DNA of 64,000 bases, from the NCBI GenBank assembly GCA_964439395.1, contig CAYTNV010000011.1, positions 1 through 64,000 on the forward strand. The letters are read 5' to 3'. Shown here piece after piece: positions 51,586 through 60,161 of this stretch. The DNA comes from JAUUSJ01 sp964439395. GTDB taxonomy: Bacteria > Bacillota > Clostridia > Lachnospirales > Lachnospiraceae. Both the position numbers and the translations under genes were made by a program. Under the pieces are notes generated by a model. That model had not been told where the DNA came from. It saw only the letters and a program-made list of their open reading frames with translations, and ran no database searches. Each line of letters begins with the position of its first letter. The first letter of the stretch is position 1.

Positions 51586-53403
51586 TTATCCTATATACAT
51601 CATAAGTATCCCAACTGCAATACTTATGAGAGAAAGTATAATTAAAAAGATAGGTCCTGATTTTTCTTCAGGATTTATTATCATTGCCAATCCAGAAATA
51701 GCAATGCTTATTCCTATCATTATAATTTTTGACGGAATTTCTGACGGAAGAAATGCATTAAGAATTGCAATAAAAGTAAATACCCAAGCCATATAGAGCA
51801 TCCAATTTATCTTCTTTTTTCTATAAAAACTAGACTGAATAAACGCTCTGCAGCTTGCCTGAACTGCTCCATCTTTTGATTTACATGTTAAAATACAATC
51901 TCCTATTCCAATACTTTGAATCCAATCTCCATCTGATTTTCTCTCTACAATAGCCACACTCGGATCTGTACTCTCCCACGTATAACTATTATCAAAGCAT
52001 CCTTCTGGCTCTGTTTTTACTTCCACTTTTTTCCTGTCTCCCATAAATATTTTTGCATCTGTCATACTAAGAACAATCTGATTCATTTTCTTCTTTATAT
52101 TAATTATAATTTTTGTCTCCGTTTTCACTCCAAAGACTTTAATTTCTACAGAACCAGATTTTCTAGCCTCTACCTCTCCTCTATTATTGACCGTTGCAAT
52201 TTCTATATCGCTACTTGTCCACTTATATTGATTAATATCATCTGCGTCTTCTGGAGTAGCCTGTACTTTTAATCTCTGTACCTGACCAACTGCCATTGTT
52301 GATATTGGAGAAACAATTTTTAATGATATAGCATAATTATGAGACTCCACTTTTACTGGAAGTCTTTGAAAAGGAATTATATTTCCCACTAAAAATAAAT
52401 CTATATATGTATTGCCTCCATTTAACGCTTTTATCATAGTTCCTTGACAAGAAACAATTCTTTCATCTTCACTTTTTACTATCACTTGAGGTTTGGATAC
52501 ATCATCTGGGATACAGGAAACTTTAATCTGATACGTCTCTTCTTTTTCTAAGATTGGAACTGGATTTGCAATAACTACTGGGTTTACTTTGTCTATAATT
52601 CGATAAATATCACTATCTTCCTCATCCATCTCATTTATATTTAATTTCTGTCTATTTAGTTGTTCTACAAATTGTGGAAACACTAATTTATGTGTCAAAA
52701 AAAGTTCTAGCGCTCTACATAAATTATTTTTCTTAATTCCCCAGTAATAACAATTATCTCTCCACAAAACTCCTGGTTGCTCTGAAAAAACTAAAATAAT
52801 ATTCTGTTCCTTCGTTTTCGGTATATTTCTAGATAATTGCTGTGCGTTTTGCATATTTTCTGCCAAAAATAATTTAATTTTTCTTCTCGAGTCTCGTATT
52901 TCCTGTAAAATATGGCATTTAATTTCCATAAGAGGAGTCACATAAGTAGCTCCGCCTCGAAAGGAACTAAATCCCTGATATTTATCAAAAATTATCTGAA
53001 GCTCTTGCATTGAGATTGAACTATCTACAATCATATCAATTTGCTCTTTTTGATAAGAAATTTCCTCTCCGTACATAGAACATAAATTGGAAAATTCTTC
53101 TATCCTCTCATCATATTCCATATCAATGGGAAATTGACCTCTTCTACACCTAATACAAGATTTCACGCATTTCGACATATCTTCCAAAAATTTAGTCTCA
53201 AAATCCTCTCCGATAACAGTGAGAGTAAATTGGTCGTTTAATTCTCTCTCAACTGCTCCAAAGAAACGATACGCCCACTGTAAAAAAGGAGCTTTTACAA
53301 AATTATTTAGTTCACTGTAGGAAGCAATTGTTTTCCCATTTATAGTAATTTCATTTATTTGCTCATAAGGATTAAGCTTAATCATTACCTCGTTTACAGC
53401 CAT
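51586..53403 (-). CDS. Membrane protein with Ig-like (BIG2) repeats
   Basis: This 605-residue protein has an N-terminal part (residues 1-270) of mixed alpha/beta character with a QLNIDSSISM-like acidic stretch. I could not assign it with confidence; it may be a degenerate vWA domain (SFRGGATYVTPLMEI, IILVFSEQPGVLW). Residues 290-520 include two bacterial Ig-like repeats (TPEDADDINQYKWTSSDIEIATVNNRG, TEPEGCFDNSYTWESTDPSVAIVE). The last 85 residues hold three or four membrane spans (INWMLYMAWVFTF to the end). The start follows the small coiled-coil gene by two bases. Confidence 0.7.
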   Translation of the reverse strand: MAVNEVMIKLNPYEQINEITINGKTIASYSELNNFVKAPFLQWAYRFFGAVERELNDQFTLTVIGEDFETKFLEDMSKCVKSCIRCRRGQFPIDMEYDERIEEFSNLCSMYGEEISYQKEQIDMIVDSSISMQELQIIFDKYQGFSSFRGGATYVTPLMEIKCHILQEIRDSRRKIKLFLAENMQNAQQLSRNIPKTKEQNIILVFSEQPGVLWRDNCYYWGIKKNNLCRALELFLTHKLVFPQFVEQLNRQKLNINEMDEEDSDIYRIIDKVNPVVIANPVPILEKEETYQIKVSCIPDDVSKPQVIVKSEDERIVSCQGTMIKALNGGNTYIDLFLVGNIIPFQRLPVKVESHNYAISLKIVSPISTMAVGQVQRLKVQATPEDADDINQYKWTSSDIEIATVNNRGEVEARKSGSVEIKVFGVKTETKIIINIKKKMNQIVLSMTDAKIFMGDRKKVEVKTEPEGCFDNSYTWESTDPSVAIVERKSDGDWIQSIGIGDCILTCKSKDGAVQASCRAFIQSSFYRKKKINWMLYMAWVFTFIAILNAFLPSEIPSKIIMIGISIAISGLAMIINPEEKSGPIFLIILSLISIAVGILMMYIG

Positions 53404-53405
53404 AG

Positions 53406-53735
53406 TTATAATTCATCTCCGATTTCATCTTGTTGTTCTTGTATTGACTTTTGTTCATTTGCATCTTCTTTTAGCTCTGGATATTTCTGTTCCATTTCCT
53501 CTCTAAACTCTTGCTTGGCTTTTTTAGCATTTTCTGTTATTTCTGCTTGAAGTTCCATCTTCTCATCTGGACTTAAGTCTCTACGCCTATCCAACATTTC
53601 TCCATGTTTTTTCACCGAATCATCTAACATCGCATTATAATTTTCAATTTTTTTCTCTACATAATCTTTATTATCTACAGTTTGCTCATTATTTTCTGTC
53701 TCATTTTTCACTTCATTTTTTCTCCAAAGCGACAT
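53406..53735 (-). CDS. Small charged coiled-coil protein
   Basis: This 109-residue protein is nearly all Glu, Lys, Asn and Asp (DYVEKKIENYNAMLDDSVKKHGEML ... EKMELQAEITENAKKAKQEFREEMEQKYPEL). It predicts as one or two coiled helices with no membrane span. It is located between the immunity protein and the Ig-like membrane protein, with a strong GGAGG site. It may be an adaptor or chaperone for the toxin. The function is unknown. Confidence 0.75.
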   Translation of the reverse strand: MSLWRKNEVKNETENNEQTVDNKDYVEKKIENYNAMLDDSVKKHGEMLDRRRDLSPDEKMELQAEITENAKKAKQEFREEMEQKYPELKEDANEQKSIQEQQDEIGDEL

Positions 53736-53747
53736 TTTTTCTTCCTC

Positions 53748-54002
53748 CTATTTCGTTTTATTCATTCTTCCCTTTCTTCTTTCCAATCTTCCCATTAAAA
53801 GCTTATATAATTTTTCACAGGCTATATCTTCTGCATCAAATTCTTCTATTATAGAATGTTCTCCTCTCTCTAATGTAAATAAAATCCATTTTCCTTTTTC
53901 ATAATTCAGGCAATAAGCATATTGCGCCTCTCCCCCTATGCAATACCAGGACTTAGGAACTTTATAATAATCAAACTTTTGTTCTAATTCTCTAATATTC
54001 AT
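53748..54002 (-). CDS. Probable immunity protein of the TNT toxin
   Basis: This 84-residue protein has the pattern of a polymorphic-toxin immunity protein: MNIRELEQKFDYYKVPKSWYCIGGEAQYAYCLNY, then KGKWILFTLERGEHSIIEEFDAEDIACEKLYKLL. Its gene directly follows, and overlaps by eleven bases, the gene of a TNT-domain toxin. That is the usual order for a toxin and its immunity factor. I chose ATG 54002, seven bases after AAGGAG; an ATG two codons earlier is too close to that site. The pattern (GGxxNEAYCL, KWxVYYSERG) resembles the Imm59-type family, by memory only. Confidence 0.65.
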   Translation of the reverse strand: MNIRELEQKFDYYKVPKSWYCIGGEAQYAYCLNYEKGKWILFTLERGEHSIIEEFDAEDIACEKLYKLLMGRLERRKGRMNKTK

Positions 54003-54768
54003 TTTCATTCTCCTTATCTATCTCCACAATATCACCATCATCTAACATTTGGTCAAAGCTCTTCTCAAATTTATATTGTTTGGCACCACCCTCACATCCA
54101 AAATTAGGAGCCGCCGTTGATTCTACACATTTTATTGGTTTTACCACTTCATAGGAATGATATTCCATACTTTCTTCCTTATACGGCAAAGAGCGTGATT
54201 CATAACTCTCCCCTAAGGGTGAAGCATTTTTTCCTACTTCTGAACCATAACGATCTATTTTTTCACCAGACTGTAAGGTTGTCTCTTTTATTTCATATCT
54301 ATTATCTGCCCCCTCTGCCCCAAAAGAATTTTTTCCTGCATCATATTTAGAATAAGTGTTCCAGTCAACTTTAGGATTTCCATTGTCATCAACCAGAACT
54401 TCTCCGTCTTTCCCTCTTTCATAGTATTTTTCATTTCTTATTTCATAGGGAGTAGCAATTTCTTCTCCTGCGTCATTATAAACAGTTTCCAAAGAATCCC
54501 CTTCTACAACCTTATCTCCCTCTAATTCTTTTTCAATAGAAAAACTTGCCTCTTTTATCTCACTCTCAGATTCAATTTTTCTATTTTTAGAACTAATTTT
54601 ATCCCCTTCTTTATTTTCCATCTCTTTATCATTCGGAATTTTTCCTTCTAGTTCATCCCCTATTTTGTCTGCCTCTATTTTATTTTCTCTTACTTCTGTT
54701 ACCTTTTCAGATGAATCAAATTGTTCTATAAAACTATCTTTTCCATCTCCCGCATCGTGAAATCCCAT
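53992..54768 (-). CDS. TNT-domain toxin (NAD+ glycohydrolase type)
   Basis: This 258-residue protein has an acidic, disordered N-terminal region (1-120), followed by a C-terminal domain (about 125-250) of the tuberculosis-necrotising-toxin fold. Visible family residues are VDWNTYSKYDAGKNSF, the arginine in KIDRYGSEVG, the second arginine in SRSLPYK, YHSYEVVKPI, and the catalytic glutamine in GGAKQYKF. TNT toxins hydrolyse NAD+ and kill by depleting it. There is no signal peptide. It lies between a HerA-type ATPase and a small immunity gene, so it is the likely effector of the system. I chose ATG 54768 behind GAGGGGA. Confidence 0.8.
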   Translation of the reverse strand: MGFHDAGDGKDSFIEQFDSSEKVTEVRENKIEADKIGDELEGKIPNDKEMENKEGDKISSKNRKIESESEIKEASFSIEKELEGDKVVEGDSLETVYNDAGEEIATPYEIRNEKYYERGKDGEVLVDDNGNPKVDWNTYSKYDAGKNSFGAEGADNRYEIKETTLQSGEKIDRYGSEVGKNASPLGESYESRSLPYKEESMEYHSYEVVKPIKCVESTAAPNFGCEGGAKQYKFEKSFDQMLDDGDIVEIDKENENEY

Positions 54769-54776
54769 ACTTCCCC

Positions 54777-57700
54777 TCATCTATAAAGCACATGATATAT
54801 TTTGATATATTTTACTGTTCCATCCTCTTTTAGCCTGCTATAAATTAAATATTTTAACAGCAATTTTTTCTTTCCAGCATTTAGACTAATATAAGAATCT
54901 AATTTTGATAAAAATTCGCTCTGCCAAAAGAAAATTTGCATTTCATCATCTTCTGTAAGCTTTTTAAAATCAATACCACGCAATATTTCTTCTAAAATAT
55001 CAAATAAGTTTCTACAATGAGCCATCGACATAAGATAATCTGAAAACACTTTGCTATCTCTTTTCTTCATCATAGCTGTGACAATTCCTTTTACACTCTG
55101 TATATATTCAATTTTTTTCTCTTTTGAGATTTTCATATTTTCAATTATTCTTATTACTTTTGCCTCATCCATTTTTCTGGCTATAAATTGATTTAAAAGT
55201 TCCATAATAATTTTTCCACGCAACTGTTTTAACTCATCAAATGAAATACTTACCGATTGCTGTTCATACTTGTCAGAAGCTCTATCTATTTTTCCTCTTA
55301 CGGCCTCCAGCCAATTATTTTGCATAATAACGGCAATTCCTGTCCCTAATTTAGATAATTCTAAAATCTGATTTTCATTTAAACTCACAGCATTTCCCAC
55401 TATTTTACAATCCTCCCTTTCTGGAAGTCTCATAATAATTTTCGTATTTGTATTTTTAATTGCTGATATATCAACCGCCGTCGGAGACTGATCCACAATG
55501 ACAAATCCTTCTCCATATGTACGCATTTCTGCTATACTATTACTAATCATTTCCACAGATTTTCCGATCAGATTAGCTCCTCCCTCTCCACTATTCGTTG
55601 ATGACTTTTTTAGCAAATTATGTGCTTCTTCTAATACAGTAAGATGAGATAACCCTAAATTCTGTCCAGATACATTGGCAGAGCGATATTCAGAAAGTTT
55701 CATAATGAGAATTCCCATTAATAAAGATTTTGTTTCTGTGGAACCCACACGACTTAAATCAATAATACAATTTTTGTCAAAAATTTCTTCATCCTTCACA
55801 TCGTATCCACCACAAAAAACTTGTCCCATAATTCCATTTGTAAGAGATGCTACACGCGTAACAAGCGCACCAATATAATCACCTTTTGTGTCAGAGGAAT
55901 AACTAGAAGAATTAATAATCTTTGGAAGTACCGCAAGAAGATCCTTAAATGTTGGATACTGTACTTTTCCCTCACCCAAATATATAGAATTTAATAAATC
56001 CCATCCCTTTACAATATACATTTGTTCCATAGCGTCTTTTAAAATTGCTGGCATTGCCGCATACATCTCCCAACAAGCATTAAATATTTCTATTAATCTA
56101 TCTAAATGCTCTAAAACATGGATGTTTTCATCAAATCGAAATGGATTAATTTGAAGCATTCGATTATATTTGGGATTTGTTGTAAATATATTAATATCAT
56201 CTAATTTTCCAAACGCTGTTTTATACTCTCCTTTTGCAGGTTCAATTACTAAAAAAGGAATATCGTTTTCTATCATTCTTTCTAAAAGACAGTAGGTTGT
56301 ATTCGACTTTCCAGAACCTGTAGAACCCGTAACAAAACAATGTGATGTTAAACTATTTAAGTCTAGTTCTATATCATTATTTTCTATAATTCCCATATGA
56401 TAAATTTTACCAATATGAATCTTTCTATCCGTTCGATTATCTCCCTCTACAAATACATTTCTGCCAAATTCTGCAATATGACTAACTGTTAATCCAGATA
56501 CAGATTTATGAGGAATTCCTGTAAACAGCGGCAATTCTTTTCCACTAATTAAATTTCCAGCCGTTACTATCTGTCCTTGAAACTCTCCCTGCCCTGGCAC
56601 CTCTATTAATGGATGAATTCCATACTTCATATACTCTAGTACTTTTGATGTCTCACTATAATTTTGTACCTCCCATACATTTACAAATGAATTCTCCACC
56701 CCCGTTTTTTCTCCCGAAACTAATGCTTTATATGAGTTTGCAGCTACTACAGAGGTCTGTACATCATCTGCAATAAAATATCCTGCACATTCCCATACAC
56801 CAAATGATTCACATTCTGTAATACGTTTTAAATGATTATCAATTCTCTCCGTTAATACTTGAACTGATTTATTTTGATGCTCTATTGTCATTGTTTTAGA
56901 GTTTCCAATTGTATCAGTCTTATTTTTCGTCTCAGCATCCGCTTTCGTATATGCAGTTCCCTCTGTTATTGCTTTTGACCAAGACTCACCTGTAGAATAG
57001 CCTGTACTTGTACTGCTAGAACTATTAGTTCCCCAGCTCATTCCCTCAAATGAGAAGCCATTACTATTTCCCGTTGTATTTGTCCTTGTCTCATTTGTCC
57101 CTCTATTCTTTCCTGTTGTATTGCTTATGCTATGATTTACCGTATCTGCAAAACTTTTACTTTTTCCAATAGAAATCGATTCACTCTCATTTTCTGCATA
57201 CGATAATGTTGTTTTTATAAATGGAGATAAGGCAGAAAATAATTCCTCAAATCCTCTCTTTCTAACTTCCAAATCATCTTTAGACACTGGAGTCGCTATA
57301 AAAAGAGCTGTGTATTCTTCTCCCTGCATTGTATCAATGAATTTTTCTAATCCTTGGACAAATTTGTCTTTATCTTCATCTCTAGCAGAAGGAACTACTG
57401 TAACGCAAGATACATTTTTATTCCCTCCAATTATAGAAACTTCTGTCATATCTTCCATTACCATTTGAATTTCTCTATTATTCAATGCTGTGAGTGAACT
57501 TCCACAAAAATTTCCCAAAAAACCTTTTTCTAAAATTTTTCCTGCTGTTGCCGCCGATTCACTTCCATTTACTCGCACTCCCAGATACATTGTAGTTTTA
57601 TTTTTTTCACCATCTAATATCATTAGAACAGTACTTTGCACATTTTGCAAGGCACTATACACGCTAATTAATTTATCATTCACATTTTCTTTTTCGTCAT

Positions 57701-57908
57701 ATACCAGCTTTTCTATTCGAAATAATCGTAGCTTTTTTAAATCCTTTTCAATTTCTGCTATCGGGATAACAGAATGAAAAGAAAGATTTATCAAATAATT
57801 TTTATTGATAAATTTATCTGCCATCAGCATTCCATTTTCTAAAGTTTCTTTTCTTCTTAACTCTTGTGTACTCAATTCTTTTTTATTAACGTATCTTAAC
57901 TCATTCAC
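54777..57908 (-). CDS. HerA/DUF87-type ATPase with Ser/Thr/Asn-rich linker
   Basis: This 1043-residue P-loop ATPase has an N-terminal domain (1-250) with SESAATAGKILEKGFLGNFCGSS. A long Ser/Thr/Asn/Gly-rich region (250-340, NTTGKNRGTNETRTN) follows, then the HerA motor. Walker A is FVTGSTGSGKSNTTYCLL (about residue 525), Walker B LTVLEEAHNLL and the sensor region FVIVDQSPTAVD. The C-terminal 170 residues are helical. HerA ATPases form hexameric rings that move DNA or proteins, also in several defence and secretion systems. It is immediately upstream of the toxin gene, overlapping ATGs, and is the likely motor. Confidence 0.9.
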   Translation of the reverse strand: MNELRYVNKKELSTQELRRKETLENGMLMADKFINKNYLINLSFHSVIPIAEIEKDLKKLRLFRIEKLVYDEKENVNDKLISVYSALQNVQSTVLMILDGEKNKTTMYLGVRVNGSESAATAGKILEKGFLGNFCGSSLTALNNREIQMVMEDMTEVSIIGGNKNVSCVTVVPSARDEDKDKFVQGLEKFIDTMQGEEYTALFIATPVSKDDLEVRKRGFEELFSALSPFIKTTLSYAENESESISIGKSKSFADTVNHSISNTTGKNRGTNETRTNTTGNSNGFSFEGMSWGTNSSSSTSTGYSTGESWSKAITEGTAYTKADAETKNKTDTIGNSKTMTIEHQNKSVQVLTERIDNHLKRITECESFGVWECAGYFIADDVQTSVVAANSYKALVSGEKTGVENSFVNVWEVQNYSETSKVLEYMKYGIHPLIEVPGQGEFQGQIVTAGNLISGKELPLFTGIPHKSVSGLTVSHIAEFGRNVFVEGDNRTDRKIHIGKIYHMGIIENNDIELDLNSLTSHCFVTGSTGSGKSNTTYCLLERMIENDIPFLVIEPAKGEYKTAFGKLDDINIFTTNPKYNRMLQINPFRFDENIHVLEHLDRLIEIFNACWEMYAAMPAILKDAMEQMYIVKGWDLLNSIYLGEGKVQYPTFKDLLAVLPKIINSSSYSSDTKGDYIGALVTRVASLTNGIMGQVFCGGYDVKDEEIFDKNCIIDLSRVGSTETKSLLMGILIMKLSEYRSANVSGQNLGLSHLTVLEEAHNLLKKSSTNSGEGGANLIGKSVEMISNSIAEMRTYGEGFVIVDQSPTAVDISAIKNTNTKIIMRLPEREDCKIVGNAVSLNENQILELSKLGTGIAVIMQNNWLEAVRGKIDRASDKYEQQSVSISFDELKQLRGKIIMELLNQFIARKMDEAKVIRIIENMKISKEKKIEYIQSVKGIVTAMMKKRDSKVFSDYLMSMAHCRNLFDILEEILRGIDFKKLTEDDEMQIFFWQSEFLSKLDSYISLNAGKKKLLLKYLIYSRLKEDGTVKYIKIYHVLYR

Positions 57909-57959
57909 TTCTCATTCCCCTATAAAATATTACTCAAGTCATCCTCTTATTTTTATAAT

Positions 57960-58856
57960 TTAGTATTTCACCCCTAGTTTTCTTAATCGCTCAATTCTAT
58001 CTCTTGTATTTGGATGACTACTCATTAAAGTAGCAAATAAGCCCGCATCATGACACGGCGGAAAACTATCTAAAAGCTGGCATAAGGCATATCCATATCC
58101 CAGATTAAATGAAAATTCATCTGCCTCATATTCATTCGTTCTAGACGATTTCATAACCATTATAATTCCTAGTTTTGTCCATAAAGTCATAAAAATCACA
58201 ATCATGATATCCGTTATAAATCCCGAAAACTTTATAAGCAATGCAGGAATAAGAGCCTCTTTTCCCCCAAAAAGAATTGCTATAAGTTCTGTAAAACCTA
58301 TAACTACTTTACAAAGAATTCTCATAAACACGAAACTTACTGTCACTATCATATTTCCAATCTGAATTAATAATATAAGATCAGTATCATGATGCGCTAA
58401 ATGTCCCATTTCATGTCCTAATGTTGCTTTTATAATTTCTGATGGTTCACTTAAAAGCCCTCTTGTAATACAAACGGTCTTTCTTCCTGTTGCGAAAGCA
58501 TTTACATCTGTACTATCATTCATATACAATTGCACATCATCTGGAATATTTGCATTCATTTTTTTAGCTTTAGAAAAAACTTCATTAAAAATCGGCTCTA
58601 GTTGACTTATCACTCTCTTATCAGTAATTAACTTACATCCTGTCTGTATTCTTACTATCGCTTCTCCAATCGGAGACATAGCTACTGACATCATAAGTAG
58701 ATAAAATATAAATCCAATTATCAACACCCATACTATATTTTCAGTAAAAATTGTTCCTATTATAACTGAAATAAATATTGCATTTGCTAATAAATATAAG
58801 ATAACTGGAATATTTGCTCTTCTAACTACATTTCTCAAAAAATCTACCAAATACAT
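57960..58856 (-). CDS. HtpX-like M48 membrane metalloprotease
   Basis: This 298-residue membrane protease has two N-terminal spans (about 15-55), then the zinc site LGHEMGHLAHHDTD (HExxH) and the third ligand in NEYEADEFSF. Two more spans lie between (170-240). The layout is that of HtpX, which degrades misfolded membrane proteins. As the first gene of the system operon and near a consensus promoter, it may process an envelope component or police assembly. The start is behind GAGGAGGG. Confidence 0.92.
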   Translation of the reverse strand: MYLVDFLRNVVRRANIPVILYLLANAIFISVIIGTIFTENIVWVLIIGFIFYLLMMSVAMSPIGEAIVRIQTGCKLITDKRVISQLEPIFNEVFSKAKKMNANIPDDVQLYMNDSTDVNAFATGRKTVCITRGLLSEPSEIIKATLGHEMGHLAHHDTDLILLIQIGNMIVTVSFVFMRILCKVVIGFTELIAILFGGKEALIPALLIKFSGFITDIMIVIFMTLWTKLGIIMVMKSSRTNEYEADEFSFNLGYGYALCQLLDSFPPCHDAGLFATLMSSHPNTRDRIERLRKLGVKY

Positions 58857-58960
58857 TTTTCCCTCCTCTTATTACTTTTCAAAACTTTTTTATATAACAT
58901 TTTTATTGTAGTAAATTTTCCTACTGATATTCAGTATTTACTGGTATCTGTTATTTTTTT

Positions 58961-58989
58961 ATTATACATCTATACGTATCTCGTGTCAA
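58961..58989 (-). promoter_or_regulatory. Consensus promoter of the HtpX-HerA-toxin gene set
   Basis: On the minus strand TTGACA (58984-58989) and TATAAT (58961-58966) are spaced by exactly 17 bases. The leader is about 100 bases. A CTATTAGTA-type dyad begins one base upstream of the -35 box, placing it under regulator control. Confidence 0.85.
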
Positions 58990-58990
58990 A

Positions 58991-59020
58991 CTATTAGTAT
59001 TGCTTTTATATTACTAATAG
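58991..59020. promoter_or_regulatory. CTATTAGTA inverted pair next to the system promoter
   Basis: CTATTAGTA (58991-58999) and TACTAATAG (59012-59020) form a dyad with a 12-base spacer. It is directly upstream of the -35 box of the long operon. The same nonamer occurs twice before the XRE gene. Confidence 0.6.
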
Positions 59021-59274
59021 TTTTAAAATCTTAACATGTTTTTCTATAATCTTTTCGTTTAATATTAAATAATACTTGCCTTTGATATAGTAGGTGTTAT
59101 CTCTATATAAAAATAAAATTTTTATTCTTATAATTTCTTAATATCATACTCTATAACTCTCATTCTCAAATAAAAAAGAATACCTCCAAATCTAACTTTC
59201 TTATTTATTTTCACAAATTATTCCTATTTTTTTAATAATTCTACTATATTATCATATTTATCCAATATTTAAAT

Positions 59275-59306
59275 CTATTAGTATTATTTTTTTATTCCTA
59301 TTAGTA
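59275..59306. promoter_or_regulatory. CTATTAGTA direct pair upstream of the XRE regulator gene
   Basis: Two direct copies of CTATTAGTA (59275-59283 and 59298-59306) precede the XRE promoter (TTGTTT at 59309 with TATACA/TACAAT about 16-18 bases on). This suggests that one regulator binds both promoters. The remainder of 58857-59404 is AT-rich with no other feature noted. Confidence 0.5.
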
Positions 59307-59404
59307 AATTGTTTACATCAATTTACATATTATACAATAAAAGTGTTTCACAAAACCTTATAGTAAAGCTAAATTTTTATACAATTTGGTTTAAAACAAA
59401 TTTT

Positions 59405-59815
59405 ATGGAGGTGTTTTCTCTGAAAAAAGAAATTAATATCCAAATTGGTCACCGAGTACATGAGGCGAGAACTCAAGCACATCTTTCTCGCGATGAACTG
59501 GCAGAAAAATTGAATATCTCTTCTCTATTTTTGAGTTATATCGAATCTGGTCAAAAGGGTATGTCTCTCACTACTTTAAGTAATTTATGTAATATTTTAA
59601 AAGTTTCCTCAGATTATATCCTTTTAGGAATTGATAATAGTGATACTGTTTCTAGAAAAAATTTAGAATTAATAATCCACGGACTGGATACTCGTTATCT
59701 CCCTCTTATTGAAAATCAAATAAAAACTTTGATTCATTCTTTAGAAGACTTAGAAAAAAATGAAAAATATAGTTCTGGAAAGGAAATAAAAATTGAGGAT
59801 AAAGAATCTCTATAA
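59405..59815 (+). CDS. XRE-family (Cro/CI-like) helix-turn-helix regulator
   Basis: This protein of about 137 residues has an HTH_3 domain (QIGHRVHEARTQAHLSRDELAEKLNISSLFLSYIESGQKGMSLTTLSNLCNILKVSSDYIL) and a short helical tail (NLELIIHGLDTRYLPLIENQIKTLIHSLEDLEK) that may dimerise. It is divergent from the HtpX-HerA gene set, with which it shares CTATTAGTA sites, so it probably controls it. The start is uncertain: ATG 59405 has no ribosome site. A GGAGGTG (59407-59413) would place translation at CTG 59420, giving a 132-residue product; 59405 is given here. Confidence 0.85.
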   Translation: MEVFSLKKEINIQIGHRVHEARTQAHLSRDELAEKLNISSLFLSYIESGQKGMSLTTLSNLCNILKVSSDYILLGIDNSDTVSRKNLELIIHGLDTRYLPLIENQIKTLIHSLEDLEKNEKYSSGKEIKIEDKESL

Positions 59816-59876
59816 CAGAGGGTATAAAGTACATGCACCCCAAAAACATGATATAAGAGATAAGGAAAACACAATC

Positions 59877-59912
59877 AAAAAGGGACTGTCATAATTACGA
59901 CAATCCCTTTTT
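59877..59912 (+). terminator. Terminator after the XRE regulator gene
   Basis: The stem AAAAAGGGA-CTGTC / GACAATCCCTTTTT has one mismatch and is followed by a T run. A tandem repeat of an 18-base AT-rich unit (59915-59950) comes right after. The rest of the gap to 60101 shows nothing assignable. Confidence 0.7.
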
Positions 59913-60101
59913 TCATATATTTTTATTTCTCGATATATTTTTATTTCTCGTTTCTTCACATAAATATTTAACTCTTTACTCTCCATATTCAAAATCCCAT
60001 TCATTCCTCACTTATAACCTTACAAATTTTATAGCAAATCACTAATCCCCAGCTGAAATCCCGAGTCTATCCTTACTCTTCTCCCTTCAAAACACAAAAA
60101 T

Positions 60102-60142
60102 GTCACCCCATATATACAAGTTTTTCATATATATAGAGTGAC
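60102..60142 (-). terminator. Terminator of the hydrogenase operon
   Basis: The stem GTCAC-N3-ATATATA / TATATAT-N3-GTGAC is followed on the minus strand by CATTTTTG-like U-rich sequence. It lies 20 bases after the hydA stop. Confidence 0.65.
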
Positions 60143-60161
60143 CATTTTTCAGTAATACATT

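Noticed and set aside
59915..59950. CRISPR-like direct repeat
   Set aside because: Only two AT-rich copies without spacers.
59810..60004. 64-codon minus-strand frame between XRE and hydA
   Set aside because: It overlaps the terminator and an AT-rich tandem repeat, with no ribosome site or recognisable domain.
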